Source: Carboxylicivirga caseinilyticus (GTDB taxonomy: Bacteria; Bacteroidota; Bacteroidia; Bacteroidales; Marinilabiliaceae). From it: 53,032 bases of DNA. Made by a program: the position numbers and the translations under genes. Under the pieces are notes generated by a model. It was not told where the DNA came from, ran no database searches, and saw nothing but the letters and a program-made list of their open reading frames with translations. Location of the stretch: assembly GCA_025499705.1 (NCBI GenBank), contig JAFMVE010000042.1, positions 1 through 53,032 on the forward strand, read 5' to 3'. This document shows positions 25,446-34,048 of the stretch, in pieces. Position 1 is the stretch's first letter; the number at the start of each line of letters is the position of its first letter.

Positions 25446-26921
25446 ATGAATACAAAATATTTCAATAAAATAAAAAGACTGCCCGCTCTTGGGCTAATGC
25501 TTGGGTTCATTATGGCAGGAATGTTAATTTCATGTGAAGATAACCAGGAAATTACTGTAACAATGGGCGAACCTATTGAGTTATCAGTTTCAAACAATGA
25601 AGTTGCATTATCACCTAAAGATTCATATAACGACGTTTTAGAGTTTGCCTGGACAAGTGGTACGAATCAAGGAACAGGTGCTTCTATTGCATATCAGTTC
25701 GAGATGGATCTTGAGGGCAATAATTTTTCGCAGAAACAGGTAGTGAATTATAATCCTGGTACATATGCATCCGCTATGACTGCTGAAGGCATAAACGCCT
25801 TAATGCTTGATACCTGGGGTGTAACTGCCGGACAACAAATTAACCTGGAAATCAGGATAATTGCAATGGTGAATAATGAAAATGTGTTGCCTGATACTTC
25901 TGATGTGGTATCGGTGGGTATTACAACGTATGAGCCTTTAACACCAACATTATATATTATTGGTGATGCCACTACAGCAGGTTGGGATGCCAGTAATGCA
26001 ACTGCCTTGGAAAGGGATAGTAAAGATCCAACAGTATTTACCTATGTAGGGGCACTCTCTACTGGTAATTATAAGTTTATTGCTTCTCAAGGTGATCTAT
26101 TACCTTCATATAACATGAATCCTGCTACAGGTGGACTCTATTATAGATTAAGTGAAAGTGATCCAGATGATCAATTTTCAATCAATGAGAGTGCAAAATA
26201 TAAAATTTCTATTGATTTGTTTGATTTGTCTATTGTTGTAGAGCAGCTTGTTGGACCAGCTTATGATGTGTTGTATTTAATAGGAGATGCCACTACAAAT
26301 GGTTGGGATATGCCAAGTAATTTGCCTTTTACACAGAATCCTGACAACTTGTTTGAATTTACATATAAAGGTGTGTTAGAGCCGGGTAACATGAAGATAG
26401 CTACTTATTCTGGTGGCTGGTGTGGTGGTGATGAGATAAGGGCTACTGTTGCTAATCAGACTGATTTAACGCAATCAGGTTTTATAATAGAGGCTGGTTG
26501 TTCAGGCGATGACAATCAATGGGCAATCACAGAGGAAACACAAGGCTTGTACACCATAACCGTTAATATTGATGCTAATACAATCACTTTTGAACCATTT
26601 AGGTTATTTATGGTTGGTTCAGCTACACCTAATGGATGGGATATAAGCTCGGCCGTTGAGTTAGTTAAGGATGCTACCAGCTGGAATATATTTACTTATA
26701 CAGGGCCGTTGGTTGAGGGTGAGTTTAAGCTTCCGGTTAACCGAAATTCAGATTGGGGTCAGGACATGTATATGAAGGATCCTAATGATGCATCAAAAAT
26801 GTACCTACATAATGGAGGTGATGATGATGATGAAAAATGGAGTATTTCTGCAACTGAAGCTGGTGATTATATTATCACAGTAGATATTCTGAATTTGACT
26901 ATAGATTTACAAAAACAGTAA
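25446..26921 (+). CDS. SusE/SusF-like multi-module glycan-binding lipoprotein
   Basis: This protein is 491 residues from the ATG at 25446, which gives a proper lipoprotein signal (MLISC, Cys30). An upstream in-frame ATG at 25386 would add a non-signal extension. It has a SusE-type N-terminal beta-domain (about 31-165), then three repeated starch-binding-like modules near 170-275, 276-385 and 386-491. Each opens with a GDATTxGWD or GSATPNGWD strand and closes with a (T/S)xDxxxxT(I/L) strand. It is the surface glycan-binding lipoprotein of the locus and presumably holds dextran for the SusCD pair and the GH66 enzyme. No catalytic motif is seen. Confidence 0.85.
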   Translation: MNTKYFNKIKRLPALGLMLGFIMAGMLISCEDNQEITVTMGEPIELSVSNNEVALSPKDSYNDVLEFAWTSGTNQGTGASIAYQFEMDLEGNNFSQKQVVNYNPGTYASAMTAEGINALMLDTWGVTAGQQINLEIRIIAMVNNENVLPDTSDVVSVGITTYEPLTPTLYIIGDATTAGWDASNATALERDSKDPTVFTYVGALSTGNYKFIASQGDLLPSYNMNPATGGLYYRLSESDPDDQFSINESAKYKISIDLFDLSIVVEQLVGPAYDVLYLIGDATTNGWDMPSNLPFTQNPDNLFEFTYKGVLEPGNMKIATYSGGWCGGDEIRATVANQTDLTQSGFIIEAGCSGDDNQWAITEETQGLYTITVNIDANTITFEPFRLFMVGSATPNGWDISSAVELVKDATSWNIFTYTGPLVEGEFKLPVNRNSDWGQDMYMKDPNDASKMYLHNGGDDDDEKWSISATEAGDYIITVDILNLTIDLQKQ

Positions 26922-26931
26922 TTTGATTCCA

Positions 26932-26963
26932 TGCTGTTGGAATGAATCAACATTCCAACAGCA
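26932..26963 (+). other. Perfect 13-bp intercistronic hairpin before the GH66 gene
   Basis: TGCTGTTGGAATG at 26932-26944 and CATTCCAACAGCA at 26951-26963 pair perfectly around a 6-base loop, ending 20 bases before the GH66 start codon. No T-run follows. Likely roles are partial attenuation or 3'-end protection that sets the SusCDE to enzyme ratio. Confidence 0.7.
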
Positions 26964-26983
26964 CTAATTAATAAAAAAAGAAG

Positions 26984-28759
26984 ATGAGGGGATTAAAAAA
27001 TATATTGGTAATAACTTTAGTGTTATTGGTGGGGTGTAAAGACAATGAAAGTGTACAAGGTGGTAATGTCCCGGAGGTACCATCAAATCCTGAAATGCCA
27101 GCATATAGTAATGTTTTCATTTCAACAGATAAGGCAGCCTATGCCCCTGGAGATAAAGTTCTTTTTACAATAGAAGGTTCAAGTTTGCCGGCAGGAGCTA
27201 TGGTGCGATACAAACATTTAAATGATGTTATTAGGGAGGAAACTATTTCTGGTGTCAATTGGGAATGGAGTACCCCAACTAATGACTTCAAAGGTTATGT
27301 TGCTGAAGTGTTTAGTTTTGAGGGTGATCAAGAAACTATCCTTGCAACTATAGGCATTGATGTATCTTCTGACTGGACAAAGTTTCCTCGTTATGGTTTT
27401 CTATCTGATTATGGCATTAAAAGTGATGCAGAAATCCAAAGCGTTATAGATAACTTGCAGAGACATCATATAAACGGTCTACAGTTTTACGATTGGCATA
27501 ATAAGCATCACAAGCCATTGCCGATAGTTAATGGAAAGCCTGCTTCTCAATGGAAAGATATTATTAATAAGGATGTTTATTTATCAACAGTAGAGAGTTA
27601 CATTGATGCTGCCCATGCAGCTAATATGAAAGCCATGTTTTACAATCTTATTTTTGGAGCATGGGACGATGCAGAAGCAGATGGGGTTGGTAAAGAATGG
27701 TTTGTGTATAAAGACAACACCCATTCAAACAGAGATTTTCACCCTCTAGGAGCACCTTTTCTAAGCAATCTTTATCTTTTGGATCCTTCTAATCCTTTAT
27801 GGCAAGCATATATTGCTGTTGAAAATGATGTTGTATACCAGAACCTTGCTTTTGATGGGTATCATATGGATCAGCTTGGGGACAGGGGAGATACTTATAA
27901 ATATGATGGCTCAAGGTTATACTTGAACCAATCATATCAGTCTTTTATCGAGGCCATGAAACAAGCTGCACCAGAAAAAGATGTAGTTATGAATGCCGTG
28001 AGCCAGTATGGGCAGCAGAATATTGCCCAGGCGAGCCCTGATTTTTTATATACAGAAGTTTGGACATGGAGTTATAAGTCATACAATGATTTGGCCGGTA
28101 TAATTAAGCAAAACAATGTTTATTCAAATTATAAAAAGAATACTGTATTGGCAGCTTATATGAATTATGATTTGGCTGACAATAAAGGATATTTTAATAC
28201 TCCGGCAGTGTTAATGACTAATGCAGTAATTTTTGCTCACGGTGGTGCTCATCTCGAATTGGGAGAACATATGTTAGGAAAGGAGTATTTTCCAAACAGC
28301 AACCTGGCTATGAGGCCTGACTTAAAATCAGCAATGGTTGAGTACTATGATTTTCTCGTAGGATATGAAAATGTATTACGGGATGGTGGTGAATTTAATA
28401 CAGTTGACGTTACTTCTATAGATGGAAAGTTACCGGTTAGCAAGGTTGTTGGAACTACAGGTACCGTTAGTGTAATAGGAAGAGAATTTGAAGGATCACA
28501 GATAATTCATTTTATTAATTTTAAAGATGCTAACTCTTCTGAATGGCGAGATGATACAGGTAGTCAGTCAGTTCCTGGGCTTATTTCAGATGCAAAAGTT
28601 TCGGTAGCAGTGGAAAATACAGTTTCGAAAATATGGGTGGCTTCACCTGATATAATTGGGGGAGCTTCATGGGAATTAAATTTCAATCAAGGAAACGGAG
28701 TTGTGACTTTTACCTTACCCAGACTTAAATACTGGAGTATGGTGGTCATCGAGTATTAA
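26984..28759 (+). CDS. GH66 endo-dextranase, lipoprotein
   Basis: This 591-residue lipoprotein (lipobox VGC, Cys18) has an N-terminal beta-sandwich (about 40-125), a TIM-barrel core and a C-terminal beta-domain, the GH66 layout. The catalytic pair is visible: nucleophile D296 in GYHMDQLG and acid/base E358 in LYTEVW. FPRYGFLSDY and the QFYDWHNKHHKPLP segment at 167-180 are also typical. GH66 enzymes cut internal alpha-1,6 bonds of dextran, and some also make cyclo-isomaltooligosaccharides. The length fits a plain dextranase without a large insert. The lipobox suggests the cell surface. It is the main evidence that this locus targets dextran. Confidence 0.9.
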   Translation: MRGLKNILVITLVLLVGCKDNESVQGGNVPEVPSNPEMPAYSNVFISTDKAAYAPGDKVLFTIEGSSLPAGAMVRYKHLNDVIREETISGVNWEWSTPTNDFKGYVAEVFSFEGDQETILATIGIDVSSDWTKFPRYGFLSDYGIKSDAEIQSVIDNLQRHHINGLQFYDWHNKHHKPLPIVNGKPASQWKDIINKDVYLSTVESYIDAAHAANMKAMFYNLIFGAWDDAEADGVGKEWFVYKDNTHSNRDFHPLGAPFLSNLYLLDPSNPLWQAYIAVENDVVYQNLAFDGYHMDQLGDRGDTYKYDGSRLYLNQSYQSFIEAMKQAAPEKDVVMNAVSQYGQQNIAQASPDFLYTEVWTWSYKSYNDLAGIIKQNNVYSNYKKNTVLAAYMNYDLADNKGYFNTPAVLMTNAVIFAHGGAHLELGEHMLGKEYFPNSNLAMRPDLKSAMVEYYDFLVGYENVLRDGGEFNTVDVTSIDGKLPVSKVVGTTGTVSVIGREFEGSQIIHFINFKDANSSEWRDDTGSQSVPGLISDAKVSVAVENTVSKIWVASPDIIGGASWELNFNQGNGVVTFTLPRLKYWSMVVIEY

Positions 28760-28923
28760 TGATTGAAAAAGAATAGAGTACTAAATTAAAATCACTAACA
28801 GATATATCCAACATTATAAATAATTAATCATGTTAACCAACATTTATTATAGTGTTGAAAGCTATAATTGTTTCTATACGTTGTGTATTATGTTAACTAT
28901 AAATCGCTTTAAAATCTTCAATT

Positions 28924-29916
28924 ATGAAAAAGAGTGTACGTATAATTAGTTTCCTAATATTAGGATTAGTTTCAATTTCGAGCGCATTTGCACAATATGA
29001 TTATGTATCGATAGTAGGAGATGCTTGTTCTGTAGGGTATGATCCTGTGGGAATTCCGCTTGAGAAAAATGAGAATGTTTTCACATTTAATGGAGTATTA
29101 AAAGCTGGTAATTTTAAGTTTCATACATTTAATGGCGATTGGTGTGATGGTGATTGGATTAACTCATCGGTAGCAGACCAAGATTTAACCGGAACGACCT
29201 ATATTATTACGACCGGATGTGATGGACCAGATAATAAATGGAGTGTAACCACACCAGGAAGCTATTCAATTACAATTGATTTAGATGCTTCGACCATTCA
29301 AATTGAGGAGCTTACCTATTATGCTAATCTCTATTTAGTTGGGGATGCGACTCCCGGAAGTTGGGATTTGAACATGGCAAGCGAAATGACTGTTGATGGT
29401 TCAAATCCTGCACTTTTCACATGGTCAGGGGATTTGGTAGCAGGTAATTTTAAAATAGCCACAGCAAAAACCTTTGATGATGGATGGGATTGGATTATGC
29501 CATTAGCAACAGGTCAGGATTTTAGTTTGTCTGACTACCAGGTTGTTTTATCTGGGGGGGGTATAGATAATAGTTGGACTATAGATGCACTTACGGAAGG
29601 TAAATATGATATTTCTGTAGACCTTCAGGCCGAAACTATAAATATCAGTGAATCTACGGCTACAGGGATTTCAAATTCTGATTTGTCACAAGTTCAGGCA
29701 TTTCTCAATGAACTTTCTGGTCAGTTGAACATAGATTTAGGTATCCAAAAGATAGCCACAGTTTCTGTTTATTCGATCACAGGCCATATTATTTATCAAA
29801 CAGATATGACTGAATCTATTGTTTTGGATGCTTCATTATTAGGAGGTCCTGGACTTAAATTGGTACAAGTGTCTAATAATAATTTTAAAAAAGTTTTTAA
29901 AATTTTAGTTCAATAA
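28924..29916 (+). CDS. T9SS-tailed SusF-like binding protein A
   Basis: This 330-residue protein has a signal peptide ending AFAQ and no lipobox. Two SusF-like modules follow (about 24-133 and 134-245, the second opening LYLVGDATPGSWDL). The C-terminal T9SS-like tail (about 255-330) includes ATVSVYSITGHIIYQT and GLKLVQVSNNNFKK. Module two is very like that of protein B at 32717: both share KTF-x-DGW and MPLA and then an SG-x-G stretch, which indicates duplication. It precedes the first GH31 gene. It probably binds alpha-glucan at or outside the cell surface after T9SS export. It is not an enzyme by any visible motif. Confidence 0.72.
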   Translation: MKKSVRIISFLILGLVSISSAFAQYDYVSIVGDACSVGYDPVGIPLEKNENVFTFNGVLKAGNFKFHTFNGDWCDGDWINSSVADQDLTGTTYIITTGCDGPDNKWSVTTPGSYSITIDLDASTIQIEELTYYANLYLVGDATPGSWDLNMASEMTVDGSNPALFTWSGDLVAGNFKIATAKTFDDGWDWIMPLATGQDFSLSDYQVVLSGGGIDNSWTIDALTEGKYDISVDLQAETINISESTATGISNSDLSQVQAFLNELSGQLNIDLGIQKIATVSVYSITGHIIYQTDMTESIVLDASLLGGPGLKLVQVSNNNFKKVFKILVQ

Positions 29917-29927
29917 TTTATAAATAG

Positions 29928-29955
29928 AGATGATCAGAACTGGTTTTGGTCATCT
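29928..29955 (+). terminator. Intercistronic hairpin after SusF-like gene A
   Basis: AGATGATCAGAA at 29928-29939 pairs with TTTTGGTCATCT at 29944-29955, with two G-U wobbles and a 4-base loop. No T-run follows, so it is at best a weak terminator or a stability element. Confidence 0.45.
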
Positions 29956-30026
29956 TATAATTTAATGGATAGATTAAGGAAAAGTGTGATTAAAATCTTA
30001 ATGGCGTAGAAGTAGATTTAGAGGAA

Positions 30027-32519
30027 ATGGTTAAAATGAAAAAGATAATCTCCTGGGTTTTAGGAATCATCATTATTCCGTTTTCAATAACGGGCCAGAA
30101 TAAAATAAACACAGGTAATTGTTCAGGATATCAATTAAATGGAAATAGAGTTGTTTTTAATTGTGAAAACATAAATGTTCAATTGGAACAAATCAGTTCG
30201 GGTATTATCAAAATATGGTATGATACTGATGGATTTAAACGTAATAATGAATCATTTGCTGTCATTTTAAAAGGTAATGCAGAGGAGGATCTTAACCTGA
30301 CAGAACAATCCGGAAGCTTTGAGATATATACCAGTGAACTGATTGTTCGTATCACTAAAGCTCCATTTAAGATTCGAATTTACGATAAGTGGCAGAAATT
30401 ATTAATGGAAGATTATCAAGATTTTGGATTTGTATCAGATTCTGTAAAGATGAGTAGTTACAAAACATTAAAGCCCGGTGAACGAATTTATGGTTTGGGT
30501 GAACAAAATGGAAATATAAACCGCATTGGTAGTTCGTTTAAAATGTGGAATAGTGATAAGCCTTGTTATCAGGTTAATGAAGGTCCTCTTTATAAAAGTA
30601 TTCCATTTTTTATGAGTAGTGAGGGCTATGGTATTTACTTTGATAACACATTTAAGACTGAATATGATTTTGGAACAGAATCTGAATCTTATTATTCTTT
30701 TTCTGCACCGGGAGGTGAGATGATCTATTACTTTATTTTCGGACCTACATATAAACAAATTATCAGTAGATATACTGAGTTAACAGGTAAACCTATTATG
30801 CCTCCTGCATGGGGATTAGGGTTTGCTCAATGTCGTGGAATGCTAACCAATGAATCTTTAACAAGAGAAATTGCAAAAGGGTACAGAGATCGACAAATAC
30901 CTTGTGATATAATTTATCAGGATATTGGTTGGACCAATAATTTGCAGGATTTTGAATGGCGTGATGGTAATTATGATGATCCTCAAAAGATGCTGTCTGA
31001 TTTAGAATCTGAAGGTTTTAAAGTGATTGTTTCTCAGGATCCTGTGATTTCACAAACTAATAAGACACAATGGAGTGAAGCAGATTCCTTGGGTTATTTT
31101 ACCATTGATTCGAGAACCGGAGAAACTTATGACATGCCATGGCCTTGGGGAGGTAATTGTGGCGTTGTAGATTTTACTAATCCGGATGTTGCCGATTGGT
31201 GGGGTAATTACCAGCAAAAAGTATTGGATGATGGAGTACGTGGTTTTTGGACAGATATGGGAGAGCCGGCATGGAGTAATGAGGAGAGTATAGATCGTTT
31301 ATTTATGCAACACCATCGGGGAAGACATGCTGAAATACATAATGTATATGGTTTTACCTGGGATAAAGTAGTAACAGAACAATTTGAAAAGTACAACCCT
31401 AATACACGTATTTTCCAGATGACAAGGGCTGCTTTTGCTGGTATGCAACGTTACACCTTTGGCTGGTCTGGAGATTCAGGTAATGGCAATGATGTAACAC
31501 AAGGTTGGGAGCAATTAGAAGCCCAGATGCCTTTAATGATGTCAGCAGGTATGGGCTTGATACCTTTCTGGAGTTGTGATATTTCAGGTTATTGCGGCGA
31601 TATCAAGGATTACGATGAGTTAAGTGAGTTATATGTTCGCTGGATACAGTTTGGGGCATTTAATCCGCTTAGCCGAATTCATCACGAGGGCAATAATGCC
31701 GTGGAGCCATGGTTATTTGGCACAGAGGCGGAAGCCCTTTGTAAGGAAGCTATTGAGATGAAGTACCAGCTCTTTCCATATATCTATACCTATGCACGTG
31801 AAGCCTATGACACTGGGTTGCCTATAACAAGGGCGTTAATATTAGAATATCCTGATGATAAAGAAGCTTATGAGTTGAATAGCCAGTTTATGTTTGGGCA
31901 AGAGATGATTGTGGCACCTGTTGTTGAAGAAGGCGCTGCTTTTAAACGTGTTTATCTGCCTAAAGGCAAGTGGTTTGACTATAATAGTAAGCAAGATCCT
32001 TTTGAAGGAGGACAATGGATTGAATATCCTGTTAAATTGTCAACCATCCCTGTGTTTGTAAAACAAGGGTCTATCATTCCCCATATGCCGGTGATGCAAT
32101 ATATAAATGAAAGAGCCAACTATCCTTTGTTGGTTGATGTGGTGCCGGCGGGAATTAATAAAAAGGCCTCTTTTGAAGTATATGAAGATGATGGCGAAAC
32201 CAATAATTATAAAAAAGATGTTTTTGGCAAACGCAAGATAAGTTGTAAAACAACACGTGGTGCCTATGAATTATCCTATAAAGAAGAGGCGAGTGGCGAT
32301 TATGAGTTGAGGCCAAGGAATATTTGCTACAACTTTTTTCTTGAGGGTCAGCCTGCCATAATAAGCCTTGATGGGCAAAAAATAAAATCGGGCAAAATAC
32401 CTGAAAACCTTTTTGATACTATTAAAAAGCCTTTTTACAAGTGGGATGAAACGGCTAAAGTATTAAAAGTAGTTATTCCTGCAGGGCAGGAAACCTATAA
32501 AATTCAAATTGAAAACTAA
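30027..32519 (+). CDS. GH31 alpha-glucosidase/dextran-active enzyme 1
   Basis: This 830-residue protein has a signal peptide ending ITGQ. The ATG at 30036 is an alternative start, but GAGG lies just upstream of 30027. It has the GH31 order: N-terminal beta-sandwich (galactose-mutarotase-like, to about 250), TIM barrel with nucleophile D410 in GFWTDMGEPAW and acid/base D483 in GWSGDSG, then proximal and distal beta-domains with LPKGKWFDYNS near 650. The length fits family GH31. In dextran loci, GH31 enzymes release glucose from isomalto-oligosaccharides produced by GH66, probably in the periplasm. No lipobox or T9SS tail is seen. Bond specificity is inferred. Confidence 0.88.
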   Translation: MVKMKKIISWVLGIIIIPFSITGQNKINTGNCSGYQLNGNRVVFNCENINVQLEQISSGIIKIWYDTDGFKRNNESFAVILKGNAEEDLNLTEQSGSFEIYTSELIVRITKAPFKIRIYDKWQKLLMEDYQDFGFVSDSVKMSSYKTLKPGERIYGLGEQNGNINRIGSSFKMWNSDKPCYQVNEGPLYKSIPFFMSSEGYGIYFDNTFKTEYDFGTESESYYSFSAPGGEMIYYFIFGPTYKQIISRYTELTGKPIMPPAWGLGFAQCRGMLTNESLTREIAKGYRDRQIPCDIIYQDIGWTNNLQDFEWRDGNYDDPQKMLSDLESEGFKVIVSQDPVISQTNKTQWSEADSLGYFTIDSRTGETYDMPWPWGGNCGVVDFTNPDVADWWGNYQQKVLDDGVRGFWTDMGEPAWSNEESIDRLFMQHHRGRHAEIHNVYGFTWDKVVTEQFEKYNPNTRIFQMTRAAFAGMQRYTFGWSGDSGNGNDVTQGWEQLEAQMPLMMSAGMGLIPFWSCDISGYCGDIKDYDELSELYVRWIQFGAFNPLSRIHHEGNNAVEPWLFGTEAEALCKEAIEMKYQLFPYIYTYAREAYDTGLPITRALILEYPDDKEAYELNSQFMFGQEMIVAPVVEEGAAFKRVYLPKGKWFDYNSKQDPFEGGQWIEYPVKLSTIPVFVKQGSIIPHMPVMQYINERANYPLLVDVVPAGINKKASFEVYEDDGETNNYKKDVFGKRKISCKTTRGAYELSYKEEASGDYELRPRNICYNFFLEGQPAIISLDGQKIKSGKIPENLFDTIKKPFYKWDETAKVLKVVIPAGQETYKIQIEN

Positions 32520-32716
32520 ATTTTAGACTTAATGAACTAGTCCTATATCACATAAGCTTTTTGCCTCCACTTATTTGCCTCTTTTGAGGGGTACCTGAAT
32601 TCATTTCTCTAAAAAGGAGCCCCTGCGCAAGGCTACCTATAGGGAAACAAAGGGAGTGGGGAGGGGGAGTTAAGAAGTTGATTAGCTATGCACCAAATTC
32701 AAAAAAACTAATTATT

Positions 32717-33718
32717 ATGAAAAAACTATCTACACTAGTGCTATCATGTTTTATGCTTTGCTCTTTAAACCTAATGGGGCAATACACCAACCTTTATTTA
32801 GTTGGATCTGCAACACCCGCTGGTTGGGATGCTAGTGGTTATGCTATGGAACAAAGCAATTCGAACGGTAATTTATTTACCTACTCAGGGCCTTTAAAAG
32901 CTGGGGAGTTTAAGGTTCATACCGAGGCGTCTGGTGACTTTTGCGCCGGTAATTGGCTGATGCCCATTGATGAAACACAGAATACCGCTTTAACAACTTC
33001 AGCGCCGCTTTCTTACAGGGATGGGGCTGGCTGTTCTGCTGCTGACACTAAATGGGTAATTGAGGCTGATGGAATTTATACCATCACTGTTGATCAAACT
33101 TCTGGTACTGAATCTATCAGTTTAACAGTACTTTCTTCATATGCTCAACTTTATATGGTTGGCGATGCTACACCTAATGGATGGGATTTGAATAATGCCA
33201 CTTTGTTGTCAAAAGAATCCGAGGGGGTATACTCATGGTCAGGCGAGTTATTGTCAGGCGAATTTAAAATAACATCAGTAAAAACATTTAATGATGGCTG
33301 GGCATGGTATATGCCATTGGCACAAGGACAAAGCCTGGCGCTTACTAGTTGCCAGGAAGTGGTTTCGGGAAGCGGAACTGACTTAAAATGGGTGGTGGAT
33401 GCTGTTACTGCAGGCAACTATGATATTACAGTTAACTTATCAGCCCCTTCTGTTTCAATAGTGGAGTCAAATGCTACGGGCATAGAAAACTCAGGTATGG
33501 ATAAAGGAGGCATCTCCGTTGATTTAAAAGCAGGTACTGTTTCAGTAACCAATATCACCAGTGGTGTTTATACTATTTACAATATTTCAGGTAGCCAAGA
33601 ATTCAGTGGTAGCCTTGGTGGGAATTCAATTGATATTTCAGGGCTTAATAGTGGGCTGTATATTATTCAAGTTACTGGCAACGATGGTTTGCAGTTGGTT
33701 TCAAAATTTTTAAAGTAA
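32717..33718 (+). CDS. T9SS-tailed SusF-like binding protein B
   Basis: This protein is 333 residues from the ATG at 32717; an earlier in-frame ATG at 32678 would put a non-signal stretch in front. Signal peptide ends NLMGQ. Two SusF-like modules start LYLVGSATPAGWD and LYMVGDATPNGWDL, and the tail has SVTNITSGVYTIYNISGSQ and SGLYIIQVTGNDG, matching a type A T9SS sorting tail. The second module is a close paralogue of the one in protein A. It sits between the two GH31 genes and is probably a secreted glucan-binding partner. No catalytic residues are recognised. Confidence 0.72.
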   Translation: MKKLSTLVLSCFMLCSLNLMGQYTNLYLVGSATPAGWDASGYAMEQSNSNGNLFTYSGPLKAGEFKVHTEASGDFCAGNWLMPIDETQNTALTTSAPLSYRDGAGCSAADTKWVIEADGIYTITVDQTSGTESISLTVLSSYAQLYMVGDATPNGWDLNNATLLSKESEGVYSWSGELLSGEFKITSVKTFNDGWAWYMPLAQGQSLALTSCQEVVSGSGTDLKWVVDAVTAGNYDITVNLSAPSVSIVESNATGIENSGMDKGGISVDLKAGTVSVTNITSGVYTIYNISGSQEFSGSLGGNSIDISGLNSGLYIIQVTGNDGLQLVSKFLK

Positions 33719-33730
33719 GTAATGAAGCTC

Positions 33731-33757
33731 AATGCAAGGGTATTGCTCCCTTGCATT
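33731..33757 (+). terminator. Perfect 10-bp hairpin with GCAAGGG core (copy 1)
   Basis: AATGCAAGGG at 33731-33740 and CCCTTGCATT at 33748-33757 are perfectly complementary around a 7-base loop. A short T-rich stretch follows. It probably ends or attenuates transcription after SusF-like gene B. The hairpin at 37884 shares the same GCAAGGG core and loop length. Confidence 0.7.
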
Positions 33758-34006
33758 TCTACTAATTGCATGATGAGTGAATGGGGCTGTAATATAGGTT
33801 TTATTCGCAGGTGCATATTGCGCGTAAATTTATCAACTACCCATGAATATTATAGCTATTTGCCTGCCGGGCAAATGAGCCCAAAGGGCACATCTCAATA
33901 TGGTGTTTTACCATGATAGAGGGAAAAAATTAACAAGATTACAATAAGAAACAGTTCGTTGTAGGTTTTATAATGACTGTAAATAGGGATGATAATTTAA
34001 TTACTT

Positions 34007-34031
34007 CCTAATCCCCAATATGGGGCTTAGG
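34007..34031 (+). other. Hairpin in the leader of GH31 gene 2
   Basis: CCTAATCCCC at 34007-34016 pairs with GGGGCTTAGG at 34022-34031, with one internal mismatch and a 5-base loop, ending 17 bases before the ATG at 34049. It could lower translation initiation or protect a processed 5' end. Confidence 0.55.
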
Positions 34032-34048
34032 GCAACAAATATTTAAAA

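Larger units (their letters stand above)
33719..34048. other. Intergenic region with terminator and a 5' hairpin before GH31 gene 2
   Basis: This 330-base gap holds no convincing gene. It contains the hairpin at 33731-33757, a small TTTGCC/GGCAAA stem near 33859-33875, and a strong stem at 34007-34031 just before the next gene. The only long open frame starts three bases after the upstream stop and spans these hairpins, and its translation resembles nothing. Confidence 0.6.

Noticed and set aside
33722-33916. 64-residue open frame in the gap after SusF-like gene B
   Set aside because: It crosses the GCAAGGG hairpin and another stem, has no recognisable features, and begins three bases after the upstream stop. 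It is more likely a transcribed spacer.
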